This document shows, in pieces, positions 40,939-49,111 of a DNA stretch of 56,930 bases (position 1 is the stretch's first letter; each line of letters opens with the position of its first letter). Below the pieces are notes generated by a model. The model was not told the DNA's origin, did not search any database, and worked only from the letters and a program-made list of their open reading frames with translations. Source of the stretch: Chthonomonas sp. UBA1950 (GTDB lineage Bacteria; Armatimonadota; Fimbriimonadia; Fimbriimonadales; Fimbriimonadaceae); assembly GCA_002336105.1 (NCBI GenBank), contig DDEQ01000022.1:1-56930 (forward strand), given 5' to 3'. Made by a program: the position numbers and the translations under genes.

Positions 40939-41904
40939 TCAGTTTTTTGAGCGTCTTCTCGAGCTGACAGGAGCGACTTGTCCGATTGGTTCATGTTTTA
41001 GTCGGAGTTGCATTCCCAATTCGTAGTTTCCAAAACGCCTGCCGAACAAAGTAAACCCGCCTTGAAACTCAGAATTAGGTGAGTTTCCGAGTCGAATCTT
41101 GCTTACTTCCCATGGCTTGATGCCCAAATCATCAATGGTTACATCGGAGATCTGAATGTCATCCAACCACGATCCATCGTCGTCGATTCTCCACGATTTC
41201 AGCACTCCCCACTGGTTCATATTGTCTGGATACCAATCGGGGTTAAGATGTCCCCTCGTGCCGCCAAAATCACCGGGACATCGCCAAACGCCTATTTCCA
41301 CACCATTTACCCAAAGGGTCAAATCGCTCGGATAGTCGTTCTTATAGCCAGGATATTCGGAGCTAACCTCCATGAGAAGCTCCATCGACTTAATCCGGGC
41401 ATCCAAGGGGAGTGTATTCGGGAATGTGTATTCCACCCAACCTCCACTCGACCACAAGATTTCAGCCTGAGCACGCTCTGGAAGGAAGAAAGCGAGAGGA
41501 CTATCGATTAGCCCTATGAACTTCTCATGCGTCGCAAGCCCACAGGTCGGAACAACCGAAATATCTGTGTACATTCCGATCGGCAATTCGCTTTCTGAGA
41601 AAGTATCGTTGTCTGCGACTCGTGGGGCAAGGTCCACAACTAATCGCTCGAAAACTCGGCGACATCGCTTTTGGATGCCTTGCGGCGCAGAAACATAATC
41701 GCTCACAATCACGCCTGCTTCTTCCAGAATCTGAACTTGCTTTGTTACGCTTGGTTGAGCAAGACCGAGAGCTTGGCTTAGCTCTCCGATGTTCATTTCG
41801 TGAGACGACAAAAGCTCGACAATCTTAACACGAGTCGGCGATCCGAGCGCTCGAAACAGGGCCACGCTGTCTTGTGCACTCAGATTCTTAATATGTTTCA
41901 GCAT
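40939..41904 (-). CDS. ArsR-type winged-helix regulator with large C-terminal domain
   Basis: A 321-residue one-component regulator. Residues about 1-90 form an ArsR-family winged helix (ALFRALGSPTRVKIVELLSS, then MNIGELSQALGLAQPSVTKQVQILEEAGVI). The remaining 230 residues form a beta-rich domain with many Trp and Gly (WLDDIQISDVTIDDLGI, WRCPGDFGGTRGHLNPDWYPDN), likely a sugar-binding sensor. Homologues with this layout occur near glycosidase genes. The start is the ATG at 41902-41904; 39 residues of the open frame upstream are not protein-like and would run into the intergenic operator boxes. It is divergent from a GH51 arabinofuranosidase gene, its likely target. Confidence 0.82.
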   Translation of the reverse strand: MLKHIKNLSAQDSVALFRALGSPTRVKIVELLSSHEMNIGELSQALGLAQPSVTKQVQILEEAGVIVSDYVSAPQGIQKRCRRVFERLVVDLAPRVADNDTFSESELPIGMYTDISVVPTCGLATHEKFIGLIDSPLAFFLPERAQAEILWSSGGWVEYTFPNTLPLDARIKSMELLMEVSSEYPGYKNDYPSDLTLWVNGVEIGVWRCPGDFGGTRGHLNPDWYPDNMNQWGVLKSWRIDDDGSWLDDIQISDVTIDDLGIKPWEVSKIRLGNSPNSEFQGGFTLFGRRFGNYELGMQLRLKHEPIGQVAPVSSRRRSKN

Positions 41905-41910
41905 GAGACT

Positions 41911-41993
41911 ATTGGGCCTGTTTGATAGAGTACCTTGAGCAAATTGCCACTTCCAGAGTCTGTTTGGGCTCCATTTATCGGTATATGCCCAAT
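41911..41993. promoter_or_regulatory. Three TTGGGC-type boxes between regulator and GH51 gene
   Basis: The divergent 119-bp region holds ATTGGGC (41911-41917), TTTGGGC (41963-41969) and the inverted GCCCAAT (41987-41993). The repeat of a six-base core in two orientations suggests binding sites for the adjacent ArsR-type regulator. Confidence 0.42.
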
Positions 41994-42023
41994 CTGGAAT
42001 ACAATAACCGCTGAGAGGCACCG

Positions 42024-43493
42024 ATGCTCAACTCTAATATAAAGATCACCCAGCCAGAAACGTCCTGCATCATCAACCCGAACCTCTACGGTCAGTTCGC
42101 TGAGCATTTAGGTCATTGCATCTATGAAGGGCTCTGGGTAGGTGAAGATTCGTCTATCCCAAACAGAAACGGACTCCGAACTGACGTTGTAGAGGCACTG
42201 AAAACGCTCAAGATTCCCGTCCTGCGTTGGCCAGGCGGATGCTTCGCCGATGAGTATCACTGGAAAGACGGAATCGGACCGAAAGAAATCCGCAAACGAA
42301 TCTACAACTCTCATTGGGGAGGCGTTGTCGAAACCAACCATTTTGGAACGCATGAATTCTTCGAACTCTGTAGTCAGCTTGAAACAAAGCCCTACATCTG
42401 CGGAAACGTCGGAAGCGGAACCGTACAAGAGATGCAAGAGTGGGTCGAGTACATCACCTCACCAGCCGAGTCGCCAATGGCAAACTGGCGTCGGGAAAAT
42501 GGCCAAGAAGAACCCTGGAAACTCGACTACTTTGGGGTTGGAAATGAAAGTTGGGGTTGCGGCGGACATATGCGCCCCGAATACTATGCCGACGAGTTTC
42601 GGCGATATAACACCTACGTTCGAACCTATGGAACGCACAAAATATTCCGGATAGCTTGTGGCGCAAACACGACGGATTACAACTGGACACGCATTCTGAT
42701 GGACAGAGCCCGGGACCACATGGACGGTCTATCTCTTCATAACTACACGTTGCTCAACAACCAGTGGCCACCAAGCGGCTCTGCCATTGAGTTTGGAAAA
42801 GCCGAATACTATTCAATCCTCAAGGCTGCCGCCGCCATGGACCCGCTCATCACGGAGCACTCTAAGGTTATGGACGAGTTCGATCCCGATGCAAAGGTCG
42901 GATTGATCGTCGATGAATGGGGGACATGGTATCCGGTTGAACCGGGCACTAACCCTGGGTTCCTGTATCAACAGAACACGATGCGCGATGCGTTAGTCGC
43001 TGCCATCCACTTCAACATCTTCCATAAGCACGCCAAGAGGGTTCAAATGACAAACATCGCCCAAATGGTCAATGTGCTTCAGGCGATGATCTTGACGAAA
43101 GGGCCAGATATGGTGCTCACACCGACCTATTGGGTGTTTGAAATGTACAAGCCGCACCAGGGTGCGGAGCTACTCGAACTTCAGATCGAAACGGATCTGG
43201 TTGAGGAGCTTGCCGCAGTGACCGCAACTGCATCCATCAAGGACGGATTGACGACCGTGAGCCTGGCAAACCTCTCCATCGACGAAGACGCTAAGGTCTC
43301 GATCAAAGTGTCAGGTTTCGGAACAAAGGTGAGCGGACGAATCCTTGCAAGTTCTGAAGCTAACGACCACAACAGCTTTGAGCAACCTGAGAAGATCAAA
43401 CCGGTCGCGTTTAGCGACTACAAATTCGAGAATGAGACCCTAGAACTTGTGCTTCCACCAAGTTCGATTGTCTGTTTGTCAGTCACGAAATAG
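42024..43493 (+). CDS. Alpha-L-arabinofuranosidase, GH51 (type 2)
   Basis: A 489-residue arabinofuranosidase, well diverged from the first GH51. It has GQFAEHLGHCIYEG, LRWPGGCFADEYHW with a Cys and Trp-rich pocket, acid/base Glu175 in GVGNESWGCGGHM, and nucleophile Glu298 in LIVDEWGTWYPVEPGT. The C-terminal beta-domain follows from about residue 385. No signal peptide, so cytoplasmic. The gene stands alone behind a divergent ArsR-type regulator and is followed by a bidirectional terminator, so it is expressed separately from the arabinan operon. Type 2 enzymes act on arabino- or xylo-oligosaccharides of different linkage. Confidence 0.93.
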   Translation: MLNSNIKITQPETSCIINPNLYGQFAEHLGHCIYEGLWVGEDSSIPNRNGLRTDVVEALKTLKIPVLRWPGGCFADEYHWKDGIGPKEIRKRIYNSHWGGVVETNHFGTHEFFELCSQLETKPYICGNVGSGTVQEMQEWVEYITSPAESPMANWRRENGQEEPWKLDYFGVGNESWGCGGHMRPEYYADEFRRYNTYVRTYGTHKIFRIACGANTTDYNWTRILMDRARDHMDGLSLHNYTLLNNQWPPSGSAIEFGKAEYYSILKAAAAMDPLITEHSKVMDEFDPDAKVGLIVDEWGTWYPVEPGTNPGFLYQQNTMRDALVAAIHFNIFHKHAKRVQMTNIAQMVNVLQAMILTKGPDMVLTPTYWVFEMYKPHQGAELLELQIETDLVEELAAVTATASIKDGLTTVSLANLSIDEDAKVSIKVSGFGTKVSGRILASSEANDHNSFEQPEKIKPVAFSDYKFENETLELVLPPSSIVCLSVTK

Positions 43494-43499
43494 CGACTG

Positions 43500-43537
43500 A
43501 AAAACTGGCTTGTCTCCTTGGAGTCAGGCCAGTTTTT
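43500..43537. terminator. Bidirectional intrinsic terminator
   Basis: Arms AAAAACTGGC (43500-43509) and GCCAGTTTTT (43528-43537) pair perfectly, with a stretch between that folds further (gtctcc/ggagtc). Each strand carries a T-run. It lies between the convergent GH51 and mtnA genes. Confidence 0.88.
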
Positions 43538-43538
43538 G

Positions 43539-44501
43539 TTAGAACTTGTAAGGGCCGGTGAAGACGCCTTTCTCGGTGATGATGTAGCTAATCAACTCAC
43601 CAGGAGTGACATCAAAAGCCGGATTATAAACAGGACATCCATCCGGCCCAACCTGTACGCCTTCGATATGCGTCAACTCTTCTCCACTTCGTTCCTCTAT
43701 AGGAATTAGGTCGCCAGTCGCCAACGTCGAGTCAAGCGTCGACGAGGGAGCAGCAATCGCAAAAGGTATTCCGTGGTGTTTGGCAAGAACGGCTAATGAG
43801 TACGTGCCTATCTTGTTCGCGGTGTCGCCATTGGCGGCGATTCGGTCAGCGCCTGCGATCACAAACTGAACCTTTCCGGCTCTCATGAGGGATGCCGCAA
43901 CCCCGTCTGCGATGCTATGAAAAGGAATTCCGTCTTTGCTTAGCTCGTAGGCCGTCAGTCGCAAGCCTTGCAGTCTGGGACGGGTCTCACACGAGTAAAC
44001 GTGAATTCCCTTCCCTTGAGCGTAAGCCGTTCGGATAACTCCGAGCGCGGTGCCTAACCCTGCTGTTGCAAGTCCGCCGGTGTTACATACCGTCAGAACA
44101 TTGGCACCTTCCGGGATGAGCGCAGCCCCGTGTTTGCCCATCGTCTCGTTCATAGCGAGATCTTCAGCTTCGATAGCCTGAGCTTCGGCTAGCACGTCTT
44201 CAAACTCGAAAGACGACATCGCCACAACGCGGTCGATGGCCCAGAAAAGATTGACTGCCGTTGGTCGCGATGCAGCAAGAATCTTGGCTGCCTCGGCGCG
44301 ATCCTCTCCTGCTTTTGCAGCCAGAGCCATCCCATAAGCTGCCGCTACTCCGATTGCAGGTGCTCCGCGCACGACCATATCCCGAATTGACCAGGCAACA
44401 TCGGAATACGTATGAAGCGCAAGCCATTCTTCGCGAGTAGGCAAAATTCGCTGATCTAGCATGGACAGGTGGTCGCCCGCCCAAACCATCGGCTTAATCA
44501 T
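43539..44501 (-). CDS. mtnA: S-methyl-5-thioribose-1-phosphate isomerase
   Basis: Converts 5-methylthioribose-1-phosphate to the ribulose form in the methionine salvage pathway. The 320-residue protein is slightly short. Motifs: VRGAPAIGVAAAYG (substrate loop), the catalytic Cys in VLTVCNTGGLAT, ETRPRLQGLRLTAYEL, and GADRIAANGDTANKIGTYSLA with catalytic Asp. The tail holds NPAFDVTPGELISYIITEKG. Its start overlaps the stop of the ASCH gene by 4 bases (ATGA), so the two are coupled. No other salvage genes are in the window. Confidence 0.93.
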   Translation of the reverse strand: MIKPMVWAGDHLSMLDQRILPTREEWLALHTYSDVAWSIRDMVVRGAPAIGVAAAYGMALAAKAGEDRAEAAKILAASRPTAVNLFWAIDRVVAMSSFEFEDVLAEAQAIEAEDLAMNETMGKHGAALIPEGANVLTVCNTGGLATAGLGTALGVIRTAYAQGKGIHVYSCETRPRLQGLRLTAYELSKDGIPFHSIADGVAASLMRAGKVQFVIAGADRIAANGDTANKIGTYSLAVLAKHHGIPFAIAAPSSTLDSTLATGDLIPIEERSGEELTHIEGVQVGPDGCPVYNPAFDVTPGELISYIITEKGVFTGPYKF

Positions 44502-44845
44502 TCATCCACCCGGCTGAAATAAACGACGGTAACGGTGTGGTTTGGCGTAATGAGGTCGCCATAAATGCGGCTCAGCATTCCAATCACATCATCTTGCGTC
44601 CGCAGTTCCGGATTCTCTCGCTCGATATCTCGCGGGCTAAGTTCGGCAATTGTCTTCACTTCTACTCGATCAAGAATCGCCGAATAGAGCTTCTGTCTTC
44701 TACCAAATCGCGGTCCGATTGTGACCCACACAATCATTCCGGTCTTGTATTTGTCGGATTTATCACCCAAGCGAATTGTTACAGTTTTACGGTGATTGCG
44801 TAATACATCACCGTAAAGGTCAGAGTAGAAGTTCAGTGCAAACAT
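44498..44845 (-). CDS. ASCH/PUA-like domain protein
   Basis: A 115-residue protein with the beta-rich layout of an ASCH domain, a PUA-like fold that binds RNA or modified nucleotides: RKTVTIRLGDKSDKYKTGMIVWVTIGP (start of the barrel with the G-x-R/K loop), LYSAILDRVEVKTIAELSPRDI, and a closing VTVVYFSRV strand. It is translationally coupled to mtnA by a 4-bp overlap. Why a nucleic-acid reader would pair with a methionine salvage enzyme is not clear; coupling may be incidental. Confidence 0.7.
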   Translation of the reverse strand: MFALNFYSDLYGDVLRNHRKTVTIRLGDKSDKYKTGMIVWVTIGPRFGRRQKLYSAILDRVEVKTIAELSPRDIERENPELRTQDDVIGMLSRIYGDLITPNHTVTVVYFSRVDE

Positions 44846-45112
44846 GTCGATGAAAGTTAGCGATTGCTAACCGCTTCACCATTCTTTAGCAATTCGGGTT
44901 CAAAACGCAAATGAATGGTCGAAACTCCTTCAATCCGACAAACTGGTATCTATTCTCTCGTAAAGATACGGGCCATTTCGAAAGACGTTTGGACCGGAAA
45001 ACTCTCGTCCCTGAAAGAAGAACATAGGCTCGGCTTGTTTGACAGGTGCGCCGATGTAACTGCCTAGGTTTTTGGGACTACGCCCTGGCTCAATGTCAGG
45101 TCTACTCCTTGA

Positions 45113-45967
45113 ATGCTCGTGCTTGGTGTCCTTTGTGGTTGTTATCTTTTGCTAGTCCTGGCAATAGGATGGTTCAGCCTCCATCCTTACCGAATCCCGG
45201 AATGGATTACCCCCGGTGTTCTCGGAGCACCTCATGAGAAGGTTGCTTTTCTATCGGACCAGAGCGAGCTACGTGGGACATGGGTGCCAGCCGAAGGATC
45301 AAAGAAGGTGGCTATTTTTGCGCATGGCTACATGATGAATCGGTCTGAGCTAACGCCAGAAGCCTTTCTACTTTGGAAGGAAGGGTATTCGGCGCTACTA
45401 TTCGACTTTCGAGCACATGGGAAGAGTAAAGGCAAGCTATCAGGATTAGGCGTTCATGAAGTGCGAGATATCGAAGCTGCCGTAGCATTTGCTCGTTCAA
45501 AAGTGCCCGACGCGAAGATCGTCGTGATAGGTAGTAGCATGGGATCTGCCGCGGCGGCGATGGCTTTGGGCATGAATCCAGTACTGTTCGATGCTTTGGT
45601 TCTGGATTCATGTTATGGACGGCTCGACAGCGCAATCCTTGGGTGGTGGCGGTTTGTTGGCGGCAAACTCTTAGTTTCACTGCTTGCGCCGGCGACGCCA
45701 GTGACTTGGCTTCTTTCTGGCATTAATCCGTACAAAGTGGACGTTTCTGAGCACCTTAAAAGCGTGAAAGAAGCGCCTGTTTTGTTTATGCACGGGAAGA
45801 GCGATAGCCTGGCTGAGCCTGCAGAAGCCCAACGAAACTATGACGCCCTAACCGGCCCCAAGAAGATCGTCTGGTTTGAAGGGTTGGGACACAGCGAAGG
45901 TCGTTTGGAGGAGCCCGAAAAATACCATGACGAGCTCCTTCGATTCATTCGCGATCTTAATTGGTAG
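45113..45967 (+). CDS. Alpha/beta-fold hydrolase, membrane-anchored
   Basis: A 284-residue serine hydrolase. A hydrophobic N-terminal helix (LGVLCGCYLLLVLAIGWF) could be an uncleaved anchor. The catalytic set is visible: oxyanion HGYMMN near 71-76, nucleophile Ser142 in IGSSMGSAAA, acidic residue in HGKSDSLAEP and His in GLGHSEGR. The closest relatives by pattern are prolyl-oligopeptidase-like or YqkD-type esterases. Substrate unknown. Its final 11 bases overlap the convergent exported-protein gene. Confidence 0.85.
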   Translation: MLVLGVLCGCYLLLVLAIGWFSLHPYRIPEWITPGVLGAPHEKVAFLSDQSELRGTWVPAEGSKKVAIFAHGYMMNRSELTPEAFLLWKEGYSALLFDFRAHGKSKGKLSGLGVHEVRDIEAAVAFARSKVPDAKIVVIGSSMGSAAAAMALGMNPVLFDALVLDSCYGRLDSAILGWWRFVGGKLLVSLLAPATPVTWLLSGINPYKVDVSEHLKSVKEAPVLFMHGKSDSLAEPAEAQRNYDALTGPKKIVWFEGLGHSEGRLEEPEKYHDELLRFIRDLNW

Positions 45968-47261
45968 CTGATAGTTTTATGGTTTTGGGCTGTCCAAACA
46001 CCACTACCATCTTGATCTTGTGCCCGCCTGTAACTCCTTCAACTGTTCTTGAAACGGGGAGCCACTCGGTTCCAAAGTGCCGAAACCTGTCCGAGTAGTG
46101 AAGAGTCGCAATCTCAGACTTCGTCTTGAGATCTGTAACCACTGAAGAGTACGCCGTACTCAGAACTCGACCGCCTGGCACCTCCTTGAAGCCCGTGATC
46201 GACAATACTAGACGCTTTCCACCGACCGTCCTAGCAACTTCAGTGAACCGACCATTAGCAATTCGGTAGCTCGAATCCATCTTGTCCGCAATTCGATACA
46301 GAGTGCCCTGCGAGTCTCGTGCCTCTGTTATCGTTGCCTTCCCTTCACCATTGGCAAAGTCACTTGTAAGGCGATGAAAGAAGAGACTGGATATTTCCGT
46401 TTTTATGTGCTTCCAATTTGGGTTCTTGTCGTCTCCCGAAATGTCAAAACTCGATCCGTTCCACACCACCCGACCGGCTACTTCTTCTTTGCCGTTGGTT
46501 GCCTTATAGTGCATCTCCCAAGGTTTTGATCCACGGGAAATAGACTCTCTCGCTTCGGTTGCCTGTTGCACCGCTCGGTATGCCCTAGGTTCAGAACCGT
46601 CTGTCACGACGGGTGCCTTTGGCAACACCAGCGTTGACCATATTTTGGTTCCAACAAACGCTGTCCCTTTCCGAACACCAGGGGTTGGATCGCTAATCGT
46701 AGCTCGAACCGCAATCGGCTTGTCTGCGGAAACTGGAATCACCCGAGTTTTACCTAACTCGGTTGTTTTTGCAGCTTCTTCGTCGTCAAGGACGATGGTC
46801 GCTGTTTTGCAGGGCTTGCCGTCGAGATACGGAGTTAACTCCCACTGATCTCCAACCAGTTTTGCGACAATCTCAAGCCCCTTACCGACCACTCGATTAG
46901 CATCTTGAGCAGTTAAGGCCGCCTTCGAGAAATAGGTCAAGTTCCATATTTCACTTCCACGATTGAAGGTCCCGTAGTCAATTCGAACCAATGCCAACGA
47001 AGAACTGGCAGCGACGTCGAACCGCAGATGGGCTTTGTCTCCTTGCACCTCTTTTCCGCCCTGGGAAAGCAGGTGAATTGTCGGTCTTAAACGATCAGCA
47101 TAATCTAAGACTTCGAGACCAGGACGTTCCGCCATCTGCAGTTCGACAGTTCTTGTGCTCCGATCAAGAGTTGCCCAGATGAAATGAGCATTCGACAAAG
47201 TAGCCAAGCTAAGACTCAAACAGAAGACGAAGACCGATTTTCCAATTAACTTATAAGACAC
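45957..47261 (-). CDS. Exported protein with DUF4198-like and DUF3386-like parts
   Basis: A 434-residue protein with a signal peptide (MSYKLIGKSVFVFCLSLSLATLSNA) cut before HFIW, so a His is at or next to the mature N-terminus, as in copper/nickel-binding CopC and DUF4198 proteins. About 30-230 is a two-part beta-sandwich of that kind (IWATLD, LYFSKAALT, TATIVLDDEE, RATISDPTPGVRKGTAFVGTKI). About 250-434 resembles DUF3386 (REVVWNGSSFDIS-like strands, GTLYRIADKMDSSYRIANGRFTEVARTVGGKR, FGTEWLPVSRTVEG). It probably binds a metal in the envelope. Two tandem operator-like boxes lie 45-85 bp upstream. Confidence 0.62.
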   Translation of the reverse strand: MSYKLIGKSVFVFCLSLSLATLSNAHFIWATLDRSTRTVELQMAERPGLEVLDYADRLRPTIHLLSQGGKEVQGDKAHLRFDVAASSSLALVRIDYGTFNRGSEIWNLTYFSKAALTAQDANRVVGKGLEIVAKLVGDQWELTPYLDGKPCKTATIVLDDEEAAKTTELGKTRVIPVSADKPIAVRATISDPTPGVRKGTAFVGTKIWSTLVLPKAPVVTDGSEPRAYRAVQQATEARESISRGSKPWEMHYKATNGKEEVAGRVVWNGSSFDISGDDKNPNWKHIKTEISSLFFHRLTSDFANGEGKATITEARDSQGTLYRIADKMDSSYRIANGRFTEVARTVGGKRLVLSITGFKEVPGGRVLSTAYSSVVTDLKTKSEIATLHYSDRFRHFGTEWLPVSRTVEGVTGGHKIKMVVVFGQPKTIKLSATN

Positions 47262-47304
47262 AGTTGCTCCAAAGGGTCGAAAGAACGAAACCCTATGAAA
47301 CTAT

Positions 47305-47346
47305 ACTTTTAAGTCAAGTATCAATCTAGACTTTTTAGTCTAGATT
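47305..47346. promoter_or_regulatory. Tandem ACTTTTxAGTCxAG boxes with perfect palindrome
   Basis: The unit ACTTTTAAGTCAAG (47305-47318) recurs as ACTTTTTAGTCTAG (47330-47343), 25 bp apart. The second is part of a perfect 10-bp inverted repeat, aatctagact-tttt-agtctagatt, at 47323-47346. No terminator T-run is associated. Lying upstream of the DUF4198-like gene, they look like operator sites, possibly for a metal regulator. Confidence 0.5.
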
Positions 47347-47371
47347 TCAAATTTGATTCAAAAATGGAGCT

Positions 47372-47833
47372 TTATATGCCTGGCAATGCAAGAATTAGGT
47401 TCCATTCGTCTTCGGTTACTGGCAAGACGCTGAGGCGTTGCCCCTTTCGCAAAACTTGCATCTCAGTCAAAGCCGGTATCTGGCGCATCTCTGAAAGGGA
47501 AACGATACGGTCAAATTTCCGCTTAAACAGCACGTCCCTGACTAACCAGCGCGGGTTCTCCGTCGTGCTCTTGGGATCGAAATATTGGCTTGAGGGGTCG
47601 AACTGCGTCGGATCTGGATACGCTTCACTGACGATTTCCATCAATCCAGCGATTCCAGCGGGATTGCTGTTTGAGTTGTAGAAGAACGCCAAATCGCCTA
47701 CATTCATTGCATCTCGAAAGAAGTTACGAACGGTGTAATTTCGGCAACCCTCCCACATATCTGGCTTGCCGGAATTACGCAGATCATCAATCGAATAGCA
47801 GTCCGGTTCGGACTTCATCAACCAATACGACAT
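47372..47833 (-). CDS. EVE domain protein
   Basis: A 153-residue protein made of one EVE domain, a PUA-like fold related to YTH that reads modified bases in DNA or RNA. The signature runs from the start: YWLMKSEPDCYSIDDL, then MWEGCRNYTVRNFFRDAMNVGD (binding pocket), LAFFYNSNSNPAGIAGLMEIV, AYPDPTQFDPSSQYFDPKST, and RKGQRLSVLPVTEDEW. The start is the ATG at 47831-47833, where the domain begins; the 11 extra residues of the open frame include the terminator hairpin of the gene upstream. Such proteins are often linked to restriction or RNA modification, but no such gene is near. Confidence 0.92.
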   Translation of the reverse strand: MSYWLMKSEPDCYSIDDLRNSGKPDMWEGCRNYTVRNFFRDAMNVGDLAFFYNSNSNPAGIAGLMEIVSEAYPDPTQFDPSSQYFDPKSTTENPRWLVRDVLFKRKFDRIVSLSEMRQIPALTEMQVLRKGQRLSVLPVTEDEWNLILALPGI

Positions 47834-47851
47834 ATGCACATAGGATGACGC

Positions 47852-47882
47852 AAAAAAGCTCGTCACGTTGTGTGACGAGCTT
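47852..47882 (-). terminator. Intrinsic terminator for the DUF4097 gene
   Basis: On the minus strand, an 11-bp stem (aagctcgtcac / gtgacgagctt) with a 5-base loop runs into TTTTTT (complement of 47852-47857). It lies just after the DUF4097 stop and before the EVE gene on the same strand. Confidence 0.85.
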
Positions 47883-47902
47883 GGCTTAAGTGATTCAGCT
47901 TT

Positions 47903-49111
47903 TCAGCTAACCGTTGCTTCGAGAAGCTCTACATGAACGTTACCAGTCACAGCACTCACGTCCAAACTTCCGGTACCTGCACCGAGTTGCCCAGTGATTC
48001 GCTGCTTTGTCTTCGCCTCATTTTGCAGTTCGAGGGTACATGTCACATCGCCCTGCAAAGCCGAGACGCTGACCCGGTAGTCGCCTCCGTCCGGAATTTT
48101 CACCGAAGCATCGCCACTCATCGTTCTGACGCTGAGATTTCCTGATCCTGCTTCGTCGAGTGAGACGCTGACATCACCTGAAACGCTTTCAATGGAGAAG
48201 ACCTTGCCGTGGGATTTCTGAACGCTCACATCGCCAGACGCGGTTCTGCAATTGATATTCCCATCAACCCTAACAATCGAGATGTCTCCAGACTGATTTT
48301 CAATGGTCAGACTAGCCGTAACCGTTTCCTCGATGGAAACATCCCCCGAAGTCAAGCTCAATTCAACGACGCCATTGAGCCCTTTCAAGCTGACATCTCC
48401 AGACCGACTGTGAATCCTTGCCGACCCACGAGTATCCAGAATCTGGATGTCTCCTGATTCGGAACGCACTTCAACCGCCCCGCCTCCCGGAAACTGAACT
48501 TCAAGGTCAACGCTTAAACCCGTGACTTGAGGCTGCTTCACAAGGATGTAGCGATCCGTTTCCTCCAGGATAAGCATATATTCAGATGCCTTCTTCTTAG
48601 CTTCTTCGTGCGTTGCTCCCTTACAGGTGGCATTCGCTGTGATACTGCCAATGTCAAATCCACCGACTATACGGATGTCGCCGCTAGGGTTTTCGATTCG
48701 CAAAGTTTTGTCGGCAGGGATCGAAAGCGGAAGGGATACCTCTTTCACCTCTGACATGGTCAGCCAACCCAAATGAACCTTTCCTTTGCTGAGATCCTCG
48801 ACCCCAGCACGAATAGATTCAAATCCTTTCTTGGCGCTCTGCTTTGCTTGTCGACTGACTTCTTGCCAATTGACCGACTCCAATCCTTCTTTGGTGAGCT
48901 TTTCAATGTTCTCGATCAGCCCCTTGAACGGATCGCGATTTGCATCACCAGGCGGCGGTGGAGGCGTACTTGCCTCCTCATTCTTCTCCTGCTCTGGTTC
49001 GGCTTCTACTCGTTCGCTCGCATAAAATGCGTCGATCAAATCCGCTGCATCCTCAGCACTCAGCTTGCCCTCGGCAACCAGTTTGCTAATTCTCTTGACT
49101 TCCTCTTTCAT
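47903..49111 (-). CDS. DUF4097 beta-strand repeat protein with short N-terminal helical domain
   Basis: A 402-residue protein. The N-terminus is a small helical motif of the SHOCT-like kind (RISKLVAEGKLSAEDAADLIDAFY), followed by an acidic, Pro-rich linker (STPPPPPGD) and a region with more helices. From about 125 to the end, repeats of S-G-D-[IV] stretches build a DUF4097 beta-helix (NPSGDIRIVGG, SESGDIQILD, SRSGDVSLKG, LTSGDVSIEE, NQSGDISIVR, TASGDVSVQK, SVSGDVSVSL). No signal peptide is present, so it may be cytoplasmic or anchored in an unusual way. Its start overlaps the DUF2089 gene stop by 4 bases. The combination is common and suggests joint regulation of an envelope-response role. 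Confidence 0.85.
   Translation of the reverse strand: MKEEVKRISKLVAEGKLSAEDAADLIDAFYASERVEAEPEQEKNEEASTPPPPPGDANRDPFKGLIENIEKLTKEGLESVNWQEVSRQAKQSAKKGFESIRAGVEDLSKGKVHLGWLTMSEVKEVSLPLSIPADKTLRIENPSGDIRIVGGFDIGSITANATCKGATHEEAKKKASEYMLILEETDRYILVKQPQVTGLSVDLEVQFPGGGAVEVRSESGDIQILDTRGSARIHSRSGDVSLKGLNGVVELSLTSGDVSIEETVTASLTIENQSGDISIVRVDGNINCRTASGDVSVQKSHGKVFSIESVSGDVSVSLDEAGSGNLSVRTMSGDASVKIPDGGDYRVSVSALQGDVTCTLELQNEAKTKQRITGQLGAGTGSLDVSAVTGNVHVELLEATVS

Noticed and set aside
44911..45027. Short plus-strand frame of 38 codons between ASCH and hydrolase genes
   Set aside because: Too short, Arg-rich, no ribosome site or neighbour link.
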